Source: Halolactibacillus alkaliphilus (lineage in GTDB: Bacteria; Bacillota; Bacilli; Bacillales; Amphibacillaceae). From it: DNA of 43,753 nucleotides. Below are positions 26,942-34,578 of the stretch, one piece after another (the stretch's first letter is position 1; every line of letters begins with the position of its first letter). A program made the position numbers and the translations under genes. Under the pieces are notes generated by a model. The model saw nothing but the letters and a program-made list of their open reading frames with translations. It was not told where the DNA came from and did not search any database. The stretch lies in contig NZ_FOWN01000024.1 of NCBI RefSeq assembly GCF_900115465.1, forward strand, positions 1 through 43,753. The letters run 5' to 3'.

Positions 26942-27298
26942 ATGGCACGTATTTTAGTTACAGATGATGCTGCATTTATGCGTATGCAGCTAAAAAATAT
27001 TTTTCAATCATTAGGACACGAAGTTGTTGGAGAGGCTGAAAATGGCCAGGTAGCCATTGATTTATATAATGATTTGAAACCAGATTTAGTCACCATGGAT
27101 ATTACGATGCCTGAGATGAACGGTGTAGAAGCTGTTAAAAACATTAAAGCCAATGACCCAGGAGCAACGATTGTGATGTGCTCAGCGATGGGCCAACAAC
27201 AAATGGTACTTGAAGCGATTCAAGCCGGAGCAAAAGACTTTATTGTGAAGCCATTTGATCAAGATCGAATCAAGCAAGCGCTAGAAAAAATTTTTTAA
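26942..27298 (+). CDS. cheY: CheY-like response regulator
   Basis: 118-residue single receiver domain without output domain. Acid pocket Asp8 and Asp9 (VTDDA), phospho-acceptor Asp53 (TMDITMPEMNG), Ser81 (MCSAMG) and Lys103 (FIVKPFD) are all present. It resembles B. subtilis CheY, which binds the flagellar switch. The CheX two genes upstream is the likely phosphatase for this regulator. GAGGAGAGAG upstream of the ATG. A bidirectional terminator follows. Confidence 0.9.
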   Translation: MARILVTDDAAFMRMQLKNIFQSLGHEVVGEAENGQVAIDLYNDLKPDLVTMDITMPEMNGVEAVKNIKANDPGATIVMCSAMGQQQMVLEAIQAGAKDFIVKPFDQDRIKQALEKIF

Positions 27299-27301
27299 TA
27301 C

Positions 27302-27342
27302 ATAAGGTCAAGTTGAGAAATCCTCAGCTTGACCTTATTTTT
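27302..27342. terminator. Terminator shared by cheY and the convergent YneR-like gene
   Basis: ATAAGGTCAAG (27302-27312) pairs perfectly with CTTGACCTTAT (27328-27338), with TTTT following on the plus strand. It lies between two convergent genes. Confidence 0.8.
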
Positions 27343-27646
27343 AATTTCGTGTCGGATAATGATAAGCAACCTCTTTTGTTTTTTCATCATAATCAACTAA
27401 CAAATCATGACCATCAAAAAACCATAGGTCATCTTCTTTTATATAGAATGTGATGCCCTCTTGTTCGGCTTTCTCTCCAACTGTTCCGTCAATGGACTCA
27501 CCATGGACATCAAATGCAAGTGCGTAGCCTTCTCTAATTGGACTTGACCCGTATATTTTTACATAAAAACGAATAAAACTTCCCTTTTCAACCAACACCT
27601 CGTCTTTAAACCATTGGATGGCTTGATCGGTAACTGTTAATCTCAT
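27341..27646 (-). CDS. HesB/YneR-like protein
   Basis: 101 residues from the second of two adjacent ATGs (27646), which is 7 bases after AAGGAGGG. The N-terminal LTVTDQAIQWFKDEV and RFYVKIYG, then FYIKEDDLWFFDGHDLLVDYDE, fit the HesB/YneR-type fold related to A-type iron-sulfur carriers. The cysteines that hold the cluster in true A-type carriers are absent, so it is probably not an Fe-S carrier. Role unknown. Confidence 0.75.
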   Translation of the reverse strand: MRLTVTDQAIQWFKDEVLVEKGSFIRFYVKIYGSSPIREGYALAFDVHGESIDGTVGEKAEQEGITFYIKEDDLWFFDGHDLLVDYDEKTKEVAYHYPTRN

Positions 27647-27854
27647 CATTTGCCCTCCTTGCTATAATTGTTGTTTATGTTATGTCAGAATCATTGTAAC
27701 ATGTTTAAGGAACTTTGTAAGAAATGAAGCTTTTAAACGAATGGATAGTCGAAGGTTGATTTTAGTTTTGTTATTTCTAGTTGCTTGTAAAATAAGATAA
27801 CGTTAAAATAAAGTAAATTAATTAACTAAGTCACTTAAAAGAAGGATGATTAGA

Positions 27855-28829
27855 ATGACAGTAAGAATTGGTATTGTAGGGACGGGTGGTTTTAGTAAAA
27901 AACATGCAGATATTTTATCTACTATGGAGAATGTGGTAATAGCTGCTGTATGCGGAACGAGTAAAAAGAAGGCAGATATTTTTGCTGAGCAATATAAAGA
28001 AGCAACAGGTTATGATGATTTTAACGAAATGTTAGACAAACAAGCTTTAGACGGTGTCTATCTCTGTGTGCCCCCCATGGCGCATGGATCAATGGAGATG
28101 ACGTTAATTGAACGCCGAATCCCATTCTTTGTAGAAAAGCCGCTCGGCATATCAAAAGAGATGCCAGAAAAAATCGTGAAAGAATTGGCTAAAGAACCTT
28201 TAGTAACAGCTGTTGGGTACCATTTTAGATATAGTGAATCTATTCAGTATGTGAAGAAAATCTTAGAGGATCATAAGATAGGTATGGTAACAGGTCGATG
28301 GATGGGGTCAATGCCTAAGGTAAACTGGTGGCGAAATCAAGCACTTTCTGGGGGGCAATTTAATGAGCAGACTACACATATAGTTGATTTGTTAAGATTT
28401 CTTGTTGGAGAGGTGAAGGAAGTACAGGCGTATGCTGGTCATCGAGTAATGTATGAACAGTTAGAGGATGTTACGGTCGCAGATGTCGGTACACTTAATA
28501 TACATTTTGATTCAGGCGTTATCGCAAACATTACCAATACGTGTGTCCTGCCAGACGGCCTATTTGAGGCTGGTTTTACCTTTTATACTAACAAAGGTAT
28601 GATTCATTGGTCGCCTGAAGTTGTCATTATTGAAACGTTGGCGGGTAAAGAGAAACGAAAAGACACGATGGACCCATATTTTTTAGAAGACAAGGTCTTT
28701 GTTGATGCAATTGTTTCTAAGGATACGCAGCATATTTTATCCACCTATGAAGATGCCTTTTTAACACAATGTATAACCGATGCAGCTCAAAAATCAATTA
28801 AAATAAAAGGTCCGGTGAAAATTCAATAA
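27855..28829 (+). CDS. Gfo/Idh/MocA family oxidoreductase
   Basis: NAD(P)-dependent sugar or inositol-type dehydrogenase, 324 residues. The Rossmann motif is IGIVGTGGFSKKHAD at the N-terminus, the family EKP motif is in PFFVEKPLGI, and the substrate-domain motif is GGQFNEQTTHIVDLLRFLVG. The ATG at 27855 is preferred over 27846, since AAGGATG lies 7 bases before it but directly abuts the upstream ATG. No sugar transport genes are adjacent, so the substrate is open. Apparently monocistronic. Confidence 0.88.
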   Translation: MTVRIGIVGTGGFSKKHADILSTMENVVIAAVCGTSKKKADIFAEQYKEATGYDDFNEMLDKQALDGVYLCVPPMAHGSMEMTLIERRIPFFVEKPLGISKEMPEKIVKELAKEPLVTAVGYHFRYSESIQYVKKILEDHKIGMVTGRWMGSMPKVNWWRNQALSGGQFNEQTTHIVDLLRFLVGEVKEVQAYAGHRVMYEQLEDVTVADVGTLNIHFDSGVIANITNTCVLPDGLFEAGFTFYTNKGMIHWSPEVVIIETLAGKEKRKDTMDPYFLEDKVFVDAIVSKDTQHILSTYEDAFLTQCITDAAQKSIKIKGPVKIQ

Positions 28830-28931
28830 AAAACTAAATAAGCTGTATTATCTTGTTTAGAATGTGAGAGGTTAAAATAACATAAAGACGCCTAACATCT
28901 AAATGCACAAATATTTTTCAAATAGGTTTAG

Positions 28932-28959
28932 TTGACAGTGTTTAAGGATAGATTATACT
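28932..28959 (+). promoter_or_regulatory. Sigma-A promoter of the universal stress protein gene
   Basis: TTGACA (28932-28937), 16-base spacer, TATACT (28954-28959), 34 bases before the start codon. Perfect -35. Confidence 0.65.
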
Positions 28960-28993
28960 ATCATTTATTTTATTTTTAAGGGAGTGGTCATTC

Positions 28994-29413
28994 ATGTTCA
29001 AAAAAATATTACTCGCCTCTGATGGCTCTGAATACTCAATCCGAGCGTGTGAGAAAGCCGTTGAATTAGCTCACTGTCAAACGGATTCAGAAGTAACTAT
29101 CTTATATGTAGTGGATGGAACTGCCGCAAAAGCTGATGCCACGTATCATTGGAATGCAAATGATTTAGATCGAAGTCGTCGAGAAAAATTAGAAATATCT
29201 GAACGAAAGCTAACAGAAGCAAGTATTAATTACAATATTAAGGTTTTACATGGTGACCCTGGTCCAACAATCGTTAAATTCGCTAATGATGAGCACTATG
29301 ATCTTGTTATTATTGGTAGTAGAGGACTAAATAGCTTACAAGAGATGGTGTTAGGAAGTGTCAGTCATAAAGTAGCCAAACGTGCAAACTGTCCGGTGCT
29401 TATTGTTAAATAA
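28994..29413 (+). CDS. Universal stress protein (UspA family)
   Basis: 139-residue cytosolic protein of one Usp domain. The ATP-binding motif G-x-x-G-x9-G-S is present as GSRGLNSLQEMVLGS (G108, G111, G121, S122), so it belongs to the nucleotide-binding UspFG-like class. AGGGAGTGG upstream of the ATG. It has its own promoter and a terminator. Usp proteins of this type help survival under starvation or other stress; the trigger here is not visible. Confidence 0.92.
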   Translation: MFKKILLASDGSEYSIRACEKAVELAHCQTDSEVTILYVVDGTAAKADATYHWNANDLDRSRREKLEISERKLTEASINYNIKVLHGDPGPTIVKFANDEHYDLVIIGSRGLNSLQEMVLGSVSHKVAKRANCPVLIVK

Positions 29414-29425
29414 GTATTTAATTTC

Positions 29426-29461
29426 AAATCCCCTCTCCAAACACTGTAGGAGAGGGGATTT
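29426..29461. terminator. Terminator between usp and zur
   Basis: AAATCCCCTCTCC (29426-29438) and GGAGAGGGGATTT (29449-29461) form a perfect 13-bp stem, ending in TTT on the plus strand and flanked by A+T. It separates convergent genes. Confidence 0.75.
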
Positions 29462-29485
29462 AAACGTTCATATTTGACAGGTCTT

Positions 29486-29899
29486 TTAAGCAACTTGACA
29501 TGCGGGGCATAAACCATAGACTTCAAATTTATGTCCTTCAATCGCATAACCAGTTAAGTCCTCACCAACAAAATTCATAGGACAAGCCTGAATGCGCCTA
29601 GTTGCCCCACAGTTACGACAAATAAAGTGATGGTGGTGATGATTGGCGCACCTCATTTGATAATGTTTTTCCCCGTCCAGCTCTGTTGACTCTAAAATGC
29701 CTAGTTCATGAAAAAGGTGTAAATTGCGATAGATTGTATCAAAACTAATGCCTTCATAATAAGGTTCCATATAAGCGAGTAAATCTTTTGCTGTTTTATA
29801 CCGACCTTCTTTACTGAAAAACTCTAGAATCATGGTACGTTTATTCGTATGTTTATACCCCGCTTCTTTTAGTTTAGTAAGTGCTTCATCTAAGTTCAT
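29486..29899 (-). CDS. zur: Fur-family zinc uptake regulator, Zur-like
   Basis: 137-residue Fur-family repressor. The winged-helix region KTAKDLLAYMEP..ISFDTIYRNL is followed by the HHHHHF metal site and two structural zinc pairs, C94-x-x-C97 and C131-x-x-C134. Its place as last gene of a zinc importer operon (overlapping znuB by 4 bases, ATGA) identifies it as Zur rather than Fur or PerR. The ATG at 29899 is preferred over the longer frame (to 29932), as it has AGAAGG 7 bases upstream. It probably controls its own operon through a site before znuC. Confidence 0.88.
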   Translation of the reverse strand: MNLDEALTKLKEAGYKHTNKRTMILEFFSKEGRYKTAKDLLAYMEPYYEGISFDTIYRNLHLFHELGILESTELDGEKHYQMRCANHHHHHFICRNCGATRRIQACPMNFVGEDLTGYAIEGHKFEVYGLCPACQVA

Positions 29900-30750
29900 A
29901 AAATCGCCTTCTTTCTTTGTGATTTTAACCAAGCTTTTTTGAGCATGGTTGTTAAAATAAGAATAGCAATTGCCACCATCACAATGGTCCCTCCTGGTGG
30001 TATTTCTAAATAATATCCAGAGATGATGCCGATGATGACACTAGCCTCACCAAAAAGAATCGAATAAACAATGGTTTGTTTAAATCCTTTTGCGATTCGG
30101 ATGCTACTTGCGACTGGCAAAGTCATTAAAGCAGACACCAGCAAGACGCCAACAATGCGAATCGAAGCAGAAATAACTAAAGCTGTTAATAAGATAAACA
30201 ACATATGAATACTTTTAGCGTGTATCCCAGATACTTTTGCATGCTCTTCATCAAATGACAGCATAAATAGTTCTTTATAAAAAATGACCATTAAAGTCAA
30301 TACAATGACGGCGATGATGCGTATTGTATTGAAATCTTGACGTGAAACAGCTGAAACGGAACCAAATAAATAAGAGTATAAATCATTGTTTAGCCCGTCA
30401 GCAAGTGCAATGAAGATCACACTTAAACCAACCCCACCGGATAATATAATAGGGATAGCTAAATCTTCATAAGCTTTGTATACTGTTCGTAATCGTTCGA
30501 TAAGTATAGCACCGAAAATAGAAAAAATGGTCCCAGAAGTAAAAGGGGTTAACAGAGTTAATCCGTATTGTTTATCTATGAATAAACCAAAGGCAATACC
30601 GGCTAAAGTTACATGGCTTAATCCGTCGGCAATAAGCGCTAAGCGTCTTACAACTACAAAGGTACCTAACAATGGCGCGATGAGTCCGATAATTAATCCG
30701 GTATAAAGTGTTGTGCGTAAAAATTCAAATTCAAAAAACTGACTTAACAA
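29896..30750 (-). CDS. znuB: Zinc ABC importer permease (ZnuB/AdcB)
   Basis: 284-residue membrane protein of the ABC-3 (ZnuB/MntB) family with about eight membrane segments. Landmarks: GLIIGLIAPLLGTFVVVRRLALIADGLSH, the conserved GLSHVTLAG loop, and VSALMTLPVASSIRIA. TTG start at 30750 with GGTGA 6 bases upstream; it lies 15 bases after znuC. The overlap with zur (ATGA) points to translational coupling. A zinc-binding lipoprotein gene (znuA/adcA) is not in the window and must be elsewhere if the importer works. Confidence 0.9.
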   Translation of the reverse strand: MLSQFFEFEFLRTTLYTGLIIGLIAPLLGTFVVVRRLALIADGLSHVTLAGIAFGLFIDKQYGLTLLTPFTSGTIFSIFGAILIERLRTVYKAYEDLAIPIILSGGVGLSVIFIALADGLNNDLYSYLFGSVSAVSRQDFNTIRIIAVIVLTLMVIFYKELFMLSFDEEHAKVSGIHAKSIHMLFILLTALVISASIRIVGVLLVSALMTLPVASSIRIAKGFKQTIVYSILFGEASVIIGIISGYYLEIPPGGTIVMVAIAILILTTMLKKAWLKSQRKKAIL

Positions 30751-30765
30751 ATGACTTCACCGTCC

Positions 30766-31521
30766 TTAATGATTGTGGGTCACGATATTTAAGTCGTGAC
30801 CATAAAATGCTGATAAACGTTGATCTGATAAATTATGAAAATCGGTTGTATCACCATGGAAATGGATTTCTTTATTGAGACAAGCAACACCATTCGCATA
30901 ACTGGTCATCGTTCCAATGTCGTGAGAAACAAGGAGGAGTGTGATTTTCTTGTCACGATTTAATTTTCTTAACAGTTCATAAAACTTTTGGACGTTCTCA
31001 GTATCGATTCCAACTGTTGGTTCATCAAGAATGAGAAACTCTGGTTCGCTCACTAGAGCACGTGCAATAAAGATGCGCTGTTGTTGACCACCGGATAAAT
31101 CGCCAATATTTTGATCAATATAATCAAGCATACCAACAAGATCAATGGCTTCATTTACTTTATCTCTATGTTTTTTTGTGAAAAATTTTAGATAGCCAAT
31201 TTGAGCAGTTAATCCAGTTGCCACAATTTCTTTTACTGTTGCTGGAAATCCGCGATTAAAGGCGTTTGCTTTTTGTGAAACAAAGCCGATTTTACCCCAA
31301 GCCTTAAATTTATCTGAGGGTGTTCCGAAAAGTTCAATCGATCCTTGTTGTGGTGTCAACACCCCGAGTAATAGTTTAATGAGCGTCGTTTTACCTCCGC
31401 CATTTGGTCCAACAAGACCTAAGAATGCCCCACGAGGGATAGATAAATTGACGTCTTTTAGTGCGATTTTATCTTCATACGCATAACGAATGTTTTTCAA
31501 TTCGACAATGGTTTCTGTCAT
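30766..31521 (-). CDS. znuC: Zinc ABC importer ATPase (ZnuC/AdcC)
   Basis: 251-residue ABC ATPase. Walker A GPNGGGKTT, Q-loop FVSQKANAF, signature LSGGQQQRIFIARAL, Walker B FLILDEPTVGID and LVSHD H-loop are complete. First gene of the znuC-znuB-zur operon, with AAGGAG upstream of the ATG. The zinc assignment rests on the operon with a Zur-type regulator and an ABC-3 permease; manganese is the main alternative. Confidence 0.9.
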   Translation of the reverse strand: MTETIVELKNIRYAYEDKIALKDVNLSIPRGAFLGLVGPNGGGKTTLIKLLLGVLTPQQGSIELFGTPSDKFKAWGKIGFVSQKANAFNRGFPATVKEIVATGLTAQIGYLKFFTKKHRDKVNEAIDLVGMLDYIDQNIGDLSGGQQQRIFIARALVSEPEFLILDEPTVGIDTENVQKFYELLRKLNRDKKITLLLVSHDIGTMTSYANGVACLNKEIHFHGDTTDFHNLSDQRLSAFYGHDLNIVTHNH

Positions 31522-31548
31522 TTTCTTTTGATCTCCTTTACTTATCCT

Positions 31549-31568
31549 TAAATATGAATGAGTATTTA
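31549..31568. promoter_or_regulatory. Possible Zur operator before znuC
   Basis: Inverted repeat TAAATA-tgaatgag-TATTTA lies 28 bases upstream of the znuC ATG. Zur boxes of Bacillota share TAAAT/ATTTA outer arms, but the inner part (CGTAAT/ATTACG) is poorly matched, so the call is tentative. Confidence 0.35.
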
Positions 31569-31767
31569 ATAAAAAAAAGTCTATCCTATTAGTTTAACTG
31601 AAATATCTAAAGTTGTAAATAAGAATAGTTACGGTTTGTGTGAATGGGAGGATATGTTCGTTGAACTTATTCATTTAATTGGTTTAACAAAAGCGGATAG
31701 GTGGAAAGTAAAAGAGAAAACCATTATACTTTGATACAGTGCTAACATAGAAAGGTAGGAGAAGATG

Positions 31768-32124
31768 ATGACAATTACTTTTTACTGTTATCCTAAATGT
31801 GGGACATGCAGAAAAGCTAAAAATTGGTTTGATACAAATGGCGTGGGCTTTGTTGAACATCATATCGTTGAAGATACACCATCTAAAGCTTTAGTAAAAG
31901 AACTTATTGAACGAAGTGAGTTAGATATTAAAAAGTTTTTTAATACAAGTGGTCAAAAATATCGTGAATTAAATTTAAAAGATAAATTAAATGACATGAC
32001 ATTTGATGAAAAATTAGATGTGTTAACAAGTGATGGGATGTTAATGAAACGTCCATTAACCTTTGATGAAAATCATGTGACAGTAGGTTTTAAAGAGGCG
32101 CAGTTTGAACAAACATGGAAATAA
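31768..32124 (+). CDS. ArsC/Spx-fold protein, YusI-like
   Basis: 118 residues, thioredoxin-like ArsC family. CPKCGTC-type redox motif at the N-terminus (C11 and C14 in YPKCGTCRKAKNWF) and the late MLMKRPLTF segment are typical. It belongs to the YusI/YffB group rather than Spx itself, because the next gene is gcvH, as yusI-gcvH in B. subtilis. The second of two ATGs (31768) is preferred, 6 bases after AGGAG. A TATACT (31725-31730) with TGGAAA 17 bases upstream may be its promoter. Function in vivo is unknown. Confidence 0.85.
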   Translation: MTITFYCYPKCGTCRKAKNWFDTNGVGFVEHHIVEDTPSKALVKELIERSELDIKKFFNTSGQKYRELNLKDKLNDMTFDEKLDVLTSDGMLMKRPLTFDENHVTVGFKEAQFEQTWK

Positions 32125-32159
32125 ATAATTTTCAGGCAGTGAAAGAAGGGATAAGAAAT

Positions 32160-32600
32160 ATGGTACTACCAAAAGAATATTATTATACAGATGAACATAT
32201 TTGGCTAAGTATAGAAGAGGATGTAATACGTATTGGCGTCACAGATCATGCCCAAGATGAATTGGGAGATGTTGTATTTGCTGAAATTAGTGACATCGGT
32301 ACATCCATTAAAGCAAACGAAACATTTGGCAATGTTGAATCAGTAAAAACAGTATCTGAATTATACGCACCTATAGACGGTGATATTGTTGACGTCAATC
32401 ATTTATTAGAAGATCAGCCAGAATACATTAATACGTCGCCTTATGATCAGGGATGGTTGATTGTGATCAAACCAAACGATATCCAGGATGTAAAAAAGTT
32501 GATGACGCGTGATGAATATAGTCGATTCTTAAGCGAATTGAGTGAAGCGCATGTGACACAGAATCTTTCTCAAATTAATGATATTGATTTAACTAAATAG
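32160..32600 (+). CDS. gcvH: Glycine cleavage system H protein (lipoyl carrier)
   Basis: Lipoylated carrier of the glycine cleavage system; in Bacilli GcvH also relays lipoyl groups to other complexes. 146 residues from the ATG at 32160 (GAAGGGAT upstream). The lipoyl-lysine segment is NVESVKTVSELYAP with Lys63. About 20 residues longer at the C-terminus than B. subtilis GcvH (127). No gcvT or gcvP in the window. The ligase LplJ at 5536-6531 can charge it. It follows the YusI-like gene after 35 bases, likely one transcript. Confidence 0.92.
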   Translation: MVLPKEYYYTDEHIWLSIEEDVIRIGVTDHAQDELGDVVFAEISDIGTSIKANETFGNVESVKTVSELYAPIDGDIVDVNHLLEDQPEYINTSPYDQGWLIVIKPNDIQDVKKLMTRDEYSRFLSELSEAHVTQNLSQINDIDLTK

Positions 32601-32607
32601 ATTAAAT

Positions 32608-32649
32608 AAACCAGCCATCACACCAATTTTAGGCTGGTTTTACTTTTTA
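32608..32649 (+). terminator. Terminator after gcvH
   Basis: AAACCAGCC (32608-32616) pairs with GGCTGGTTT (32632-32640), followed by TTACTTTTT. Confidence 0.75.
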
Positions 32650-32718
32650 TCAAAATGACTCCTTAATTAAGTTGTGAAGAAATCAATCATATAAGATGAT
32701 TATCATAGACAAGTGAGG

Positions 32719-33135
32719 TTATAGGAAGTCACCAATCAGTTCCATAAGCTCTAGTATGTTTAAATTCTCTCCCCATTGTTTTACAATCTGTCCTTCTTGG
32801 TTAATCAATACCGTGGTCGGCACACCAAGACAATGATACTTTAAATATGTCTCGCGTCCGTCATCTATAAGTGTCGGCTGGGTGATAAAGTTTTTACTAT
32901 AACGCAAAGCGTCATGGCTATTTCTTTCTCGACCAGAAACATTGATTGTGAGCATCTTCAATTTATCTTGATTAACAGTTTTGAACAAACGCTCTTTGAG
33001 TGGCATGTCCTTACTACAGTCAGGACACCAAGAAGCCCAAAAGGTCAGTAATACCATTTGGCCTTTAAAGTCGCTAAGCGACAACTTGATGTTCTTATCT
33101 ATATATGAAAGTGTAAAGTCTGGTGCAACGATCAT
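32719..33135 (-). CDS. Thioredoxin-like redoxin (TlpA/ResA type) without signal peptide
   Basis: 138 residues with the TlpA-like fold: APDFTLSYIDKNIKLSLSDF, LLTFWASWCPDC with the redox pair Cys37-Cys40, the cis-proline loop GVPTTVLINQEGQIV. The absence of a signal peptide or membrane anchor suggests a cytosolic thiol-disulfide exchanger rather than a ResA-type cytochrome maturation protein. Also possible is a peroxide-detoxifying role, but no peroxidatic motif is seen. AAAGGGCG upstream of the ATG. Confidence 0.85.
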   Translation of the reverse strand: MIVAPDFTLSYIDKNIKLSLSDFKGQMVLLTFWASWCPDCSKDMPLKERLFKTVNQDKLKMLTINVSGRERNSHDALRYSKNFITQPTLIDDGRETYLKYHCLGVPTTVLINQEGQIVKQWGENLNILELMELIGDFL

Positions 33136-33211
33136 TTAAATCACGCGCCCTTTCGTTGGATAGGTATTCGTAAATTCTAGTATAACATGGACAAAATAAT
33201 GTGAAAACGTG

Positions 33212-33240
33212 TTGACAGTTATTTTCATACGTGCTATTAT
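33212..33240 (+). promoter_or_regulatory. Promoter of the metNIQ leader
   Basis: TTGACA (33212-33217), 17-base spacer, TATTAT (33235-33240) with an extended -10 TGC. Transcription would start about 20 bases before the riboswitch. Confidence 0.75.
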
Positions 33241-33267
33241 CACCATTAACCAATTAAATATTTAAGA

Positions 33268-33381
33268 CTCTTATTAAGAGAGGTGGAGGGACTGGCCCGA
33301 CGAAGCCCGGCAACCGTTAAATATCATCGATATTTAAAAAGGTGCCAATTCCTGCAAAGCATAAGCTTTGGATGATGAGAG
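33268..33381 (+). promoter_or_regulatory. SAM-I (S-box) riboswitch aptamer
   Basis: The leader carries the S-box core: AGAGAGGTGGAGGGACTGGC, then GAAGCCCGGCAACC, a P3 hairpin, GGTGCCAATTCCTGCAAAG, and a closing arm ATGAGAG (33375-33381) that pairs with CTCTTAT (33268-33274) to form P1. Binding of S-adenosylmethionine should stabilise P1 and allow the terminator. It precedes the methionine importer genes, as expected for this riboswitch. Confidence 0.96.
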
Positions 33382-33427
33382 AACGCTTAAACGTAAGCAC
33401 ATGATGCCAGCGTCTTTTTGTTCTCTT
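33375..33427 (+). terminator. Riboswitch-controlled terminator of metNIQ
   Basis: AGAGAAC plus ACGCT (33378-33388) can pair with AGCGT (33409-33413) and GTTCTCT (33420-33426) around the CTTTTT tract. Its left side overlaps the 3' arm of P1, as needed for a switch. The exact terminator fold is my reading and is uncertain. Confidence 0.5.
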
Positions 33428-33552
33428 ATTAAAGGAGAATAAGGGGACGCTTTTATATTTATAAATTTTGCAGAGCAAAACTTTGTGCATAGTAGATACA
33501 AAATAAAAACGCATTAAAAAGAATGAATATTTAGATTTTAGGGGGAAGTTGA

Positions 33553-34578
33553 ATGATTGTTATTGAACAATTATCAAAAATATTTAAAACAAATCATCAA
33601 GAGTTTAAAGCTGTTGATAACATGAGTTTAAAAATTGAAAAAGGAGAAATCTTCGGCGTTATTGGTTATAGTGGCGCCGGGAAAAGTACCTTTATTCGCT
33701 TAATTAACCGTTTAGAAGAACCGACAAGTGGTACGGTTGAGATCGAAGGGCAAAATGTTACCGGATTATCAAAACATGACCTCCGAATAAAACGCCAAGA
33801 AATCGGGATGATTTTCCAACACTTTAACTTATTGTGGTCACGAACAGTTGAGGAAAACATTGCCTTTCCGCTTGAGATTGCTGGTGTATCAAAAGGTGAA
33901 AGTGCTAAAAGAGTCCAAGAATTGATTGATCTTGTCGGTTTAACGGGTAAAGAGAAAAATTACCCTTCTCAATTAAGTGGTGGACAAAAACAACGGGTTG
34001 GCATTGCCCGCGCTTTAGCTAATAATCCTAAAGTACTGTTATGTGATGAAGCAACATCAGCACTTGACCCAGAAACAACAGATGCTATATTAGGCTTACT
34101 CGTAGATATTAATGAAAAACTAGGCTTAACAATTATTCTGATTACTCATGAAATGCATGTTATCCAAAAAATATGTCATAATGTAGCGGTAATGGAGTCA
34201 GGACGTATTGTCGAACAAGGTAGTGTACTCGATGTGTTTTCTTATCCGAAAATGCCTGTCACGAAAAAGTTTGTGGAACAAGTTATGGGTAAACCTGATG
34301 ATGAACTAACAGATGACTTACTGTTAGAACATATATCAGATGGGCATATCTTAAAGCTTCAGTTTGTGAAAGAAACAGCGAATCAAGCGATCATTTCTGA
34401 AGTAGCAAAAAAATATGAAGTAGATGTCAACATTATTCAAGGCAACATCAAACAAACACAAGAGGGTGCCTATGGGTCACTGTATGTTCAAATGACAGGA
34501 GAATTGACAGCGGTGGAAGACGCGCTTCAATTTATCAGGTCAACCTCTGTTGATGTGGAGGTGATCTCACATGGCTAA
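33553..34578 (+). CDS. metN: Methionine ABC importer ATPase MetN
   Basis: 341-residue ABC ATPase with Walker A GYSGAGKST, Q-loop MIFQHFNLLWSRT, signature LSGGQKQRVGIARAL, Walker B VLLCDEATSALD and H-loop ITHEMH, then a C-terminal NIL domain (about 265-341) that senses methionine in MetN proteins. AGGGGGAAG before the ATG. First gene of metN-metI-metQ downstream of a SAM riboswitch, so expressed when S-adenosylmethionine is low. It overlaps metI by 8 bases. Confidence 0.96.
   Translation: MIVIEQLSKIFKTNHQEFKAVDNMSLKIEKGEIFGVIGYSGAGKSTFIRLINRLEEPTSGTVEIEGQNVTGLSKHDLRIKRQEIGMIFQHFNLLWSRTVEENIAFPLEIAGVSKGESAKRVQELIDLVGLTGKEKNYPSQLSGGQKQRVGIARALANNPKVLLCDEATSALDPETTDAILGLLVDINEKLGLTIILITHEMHVIQKICHNVAVMESGRIVEQGSVLDVFSYPKMPVTKKFVEQVMGKPDDELTDDLLLEHISDGHILKLQFVKETANQAIISEVAKKYEVDVNIIQGNIKQTQEGAYGSLYVQMTGELTAVEDALQFIRSTSVDVEVISHG

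Noticed and set aside
28832-28858. CTAAATAAG/CTTGTTTAG inverted repeat after the Gfo/Idh/MocA gene
   Set aside because: Possible stem, but no T-run follows, so I did not call a terminator.
33317-33514. Minus-strand open frame across the riboswitch
   Set aside because: The region is fully explained by the SAM-I aptamer and terminator on the plus strand.
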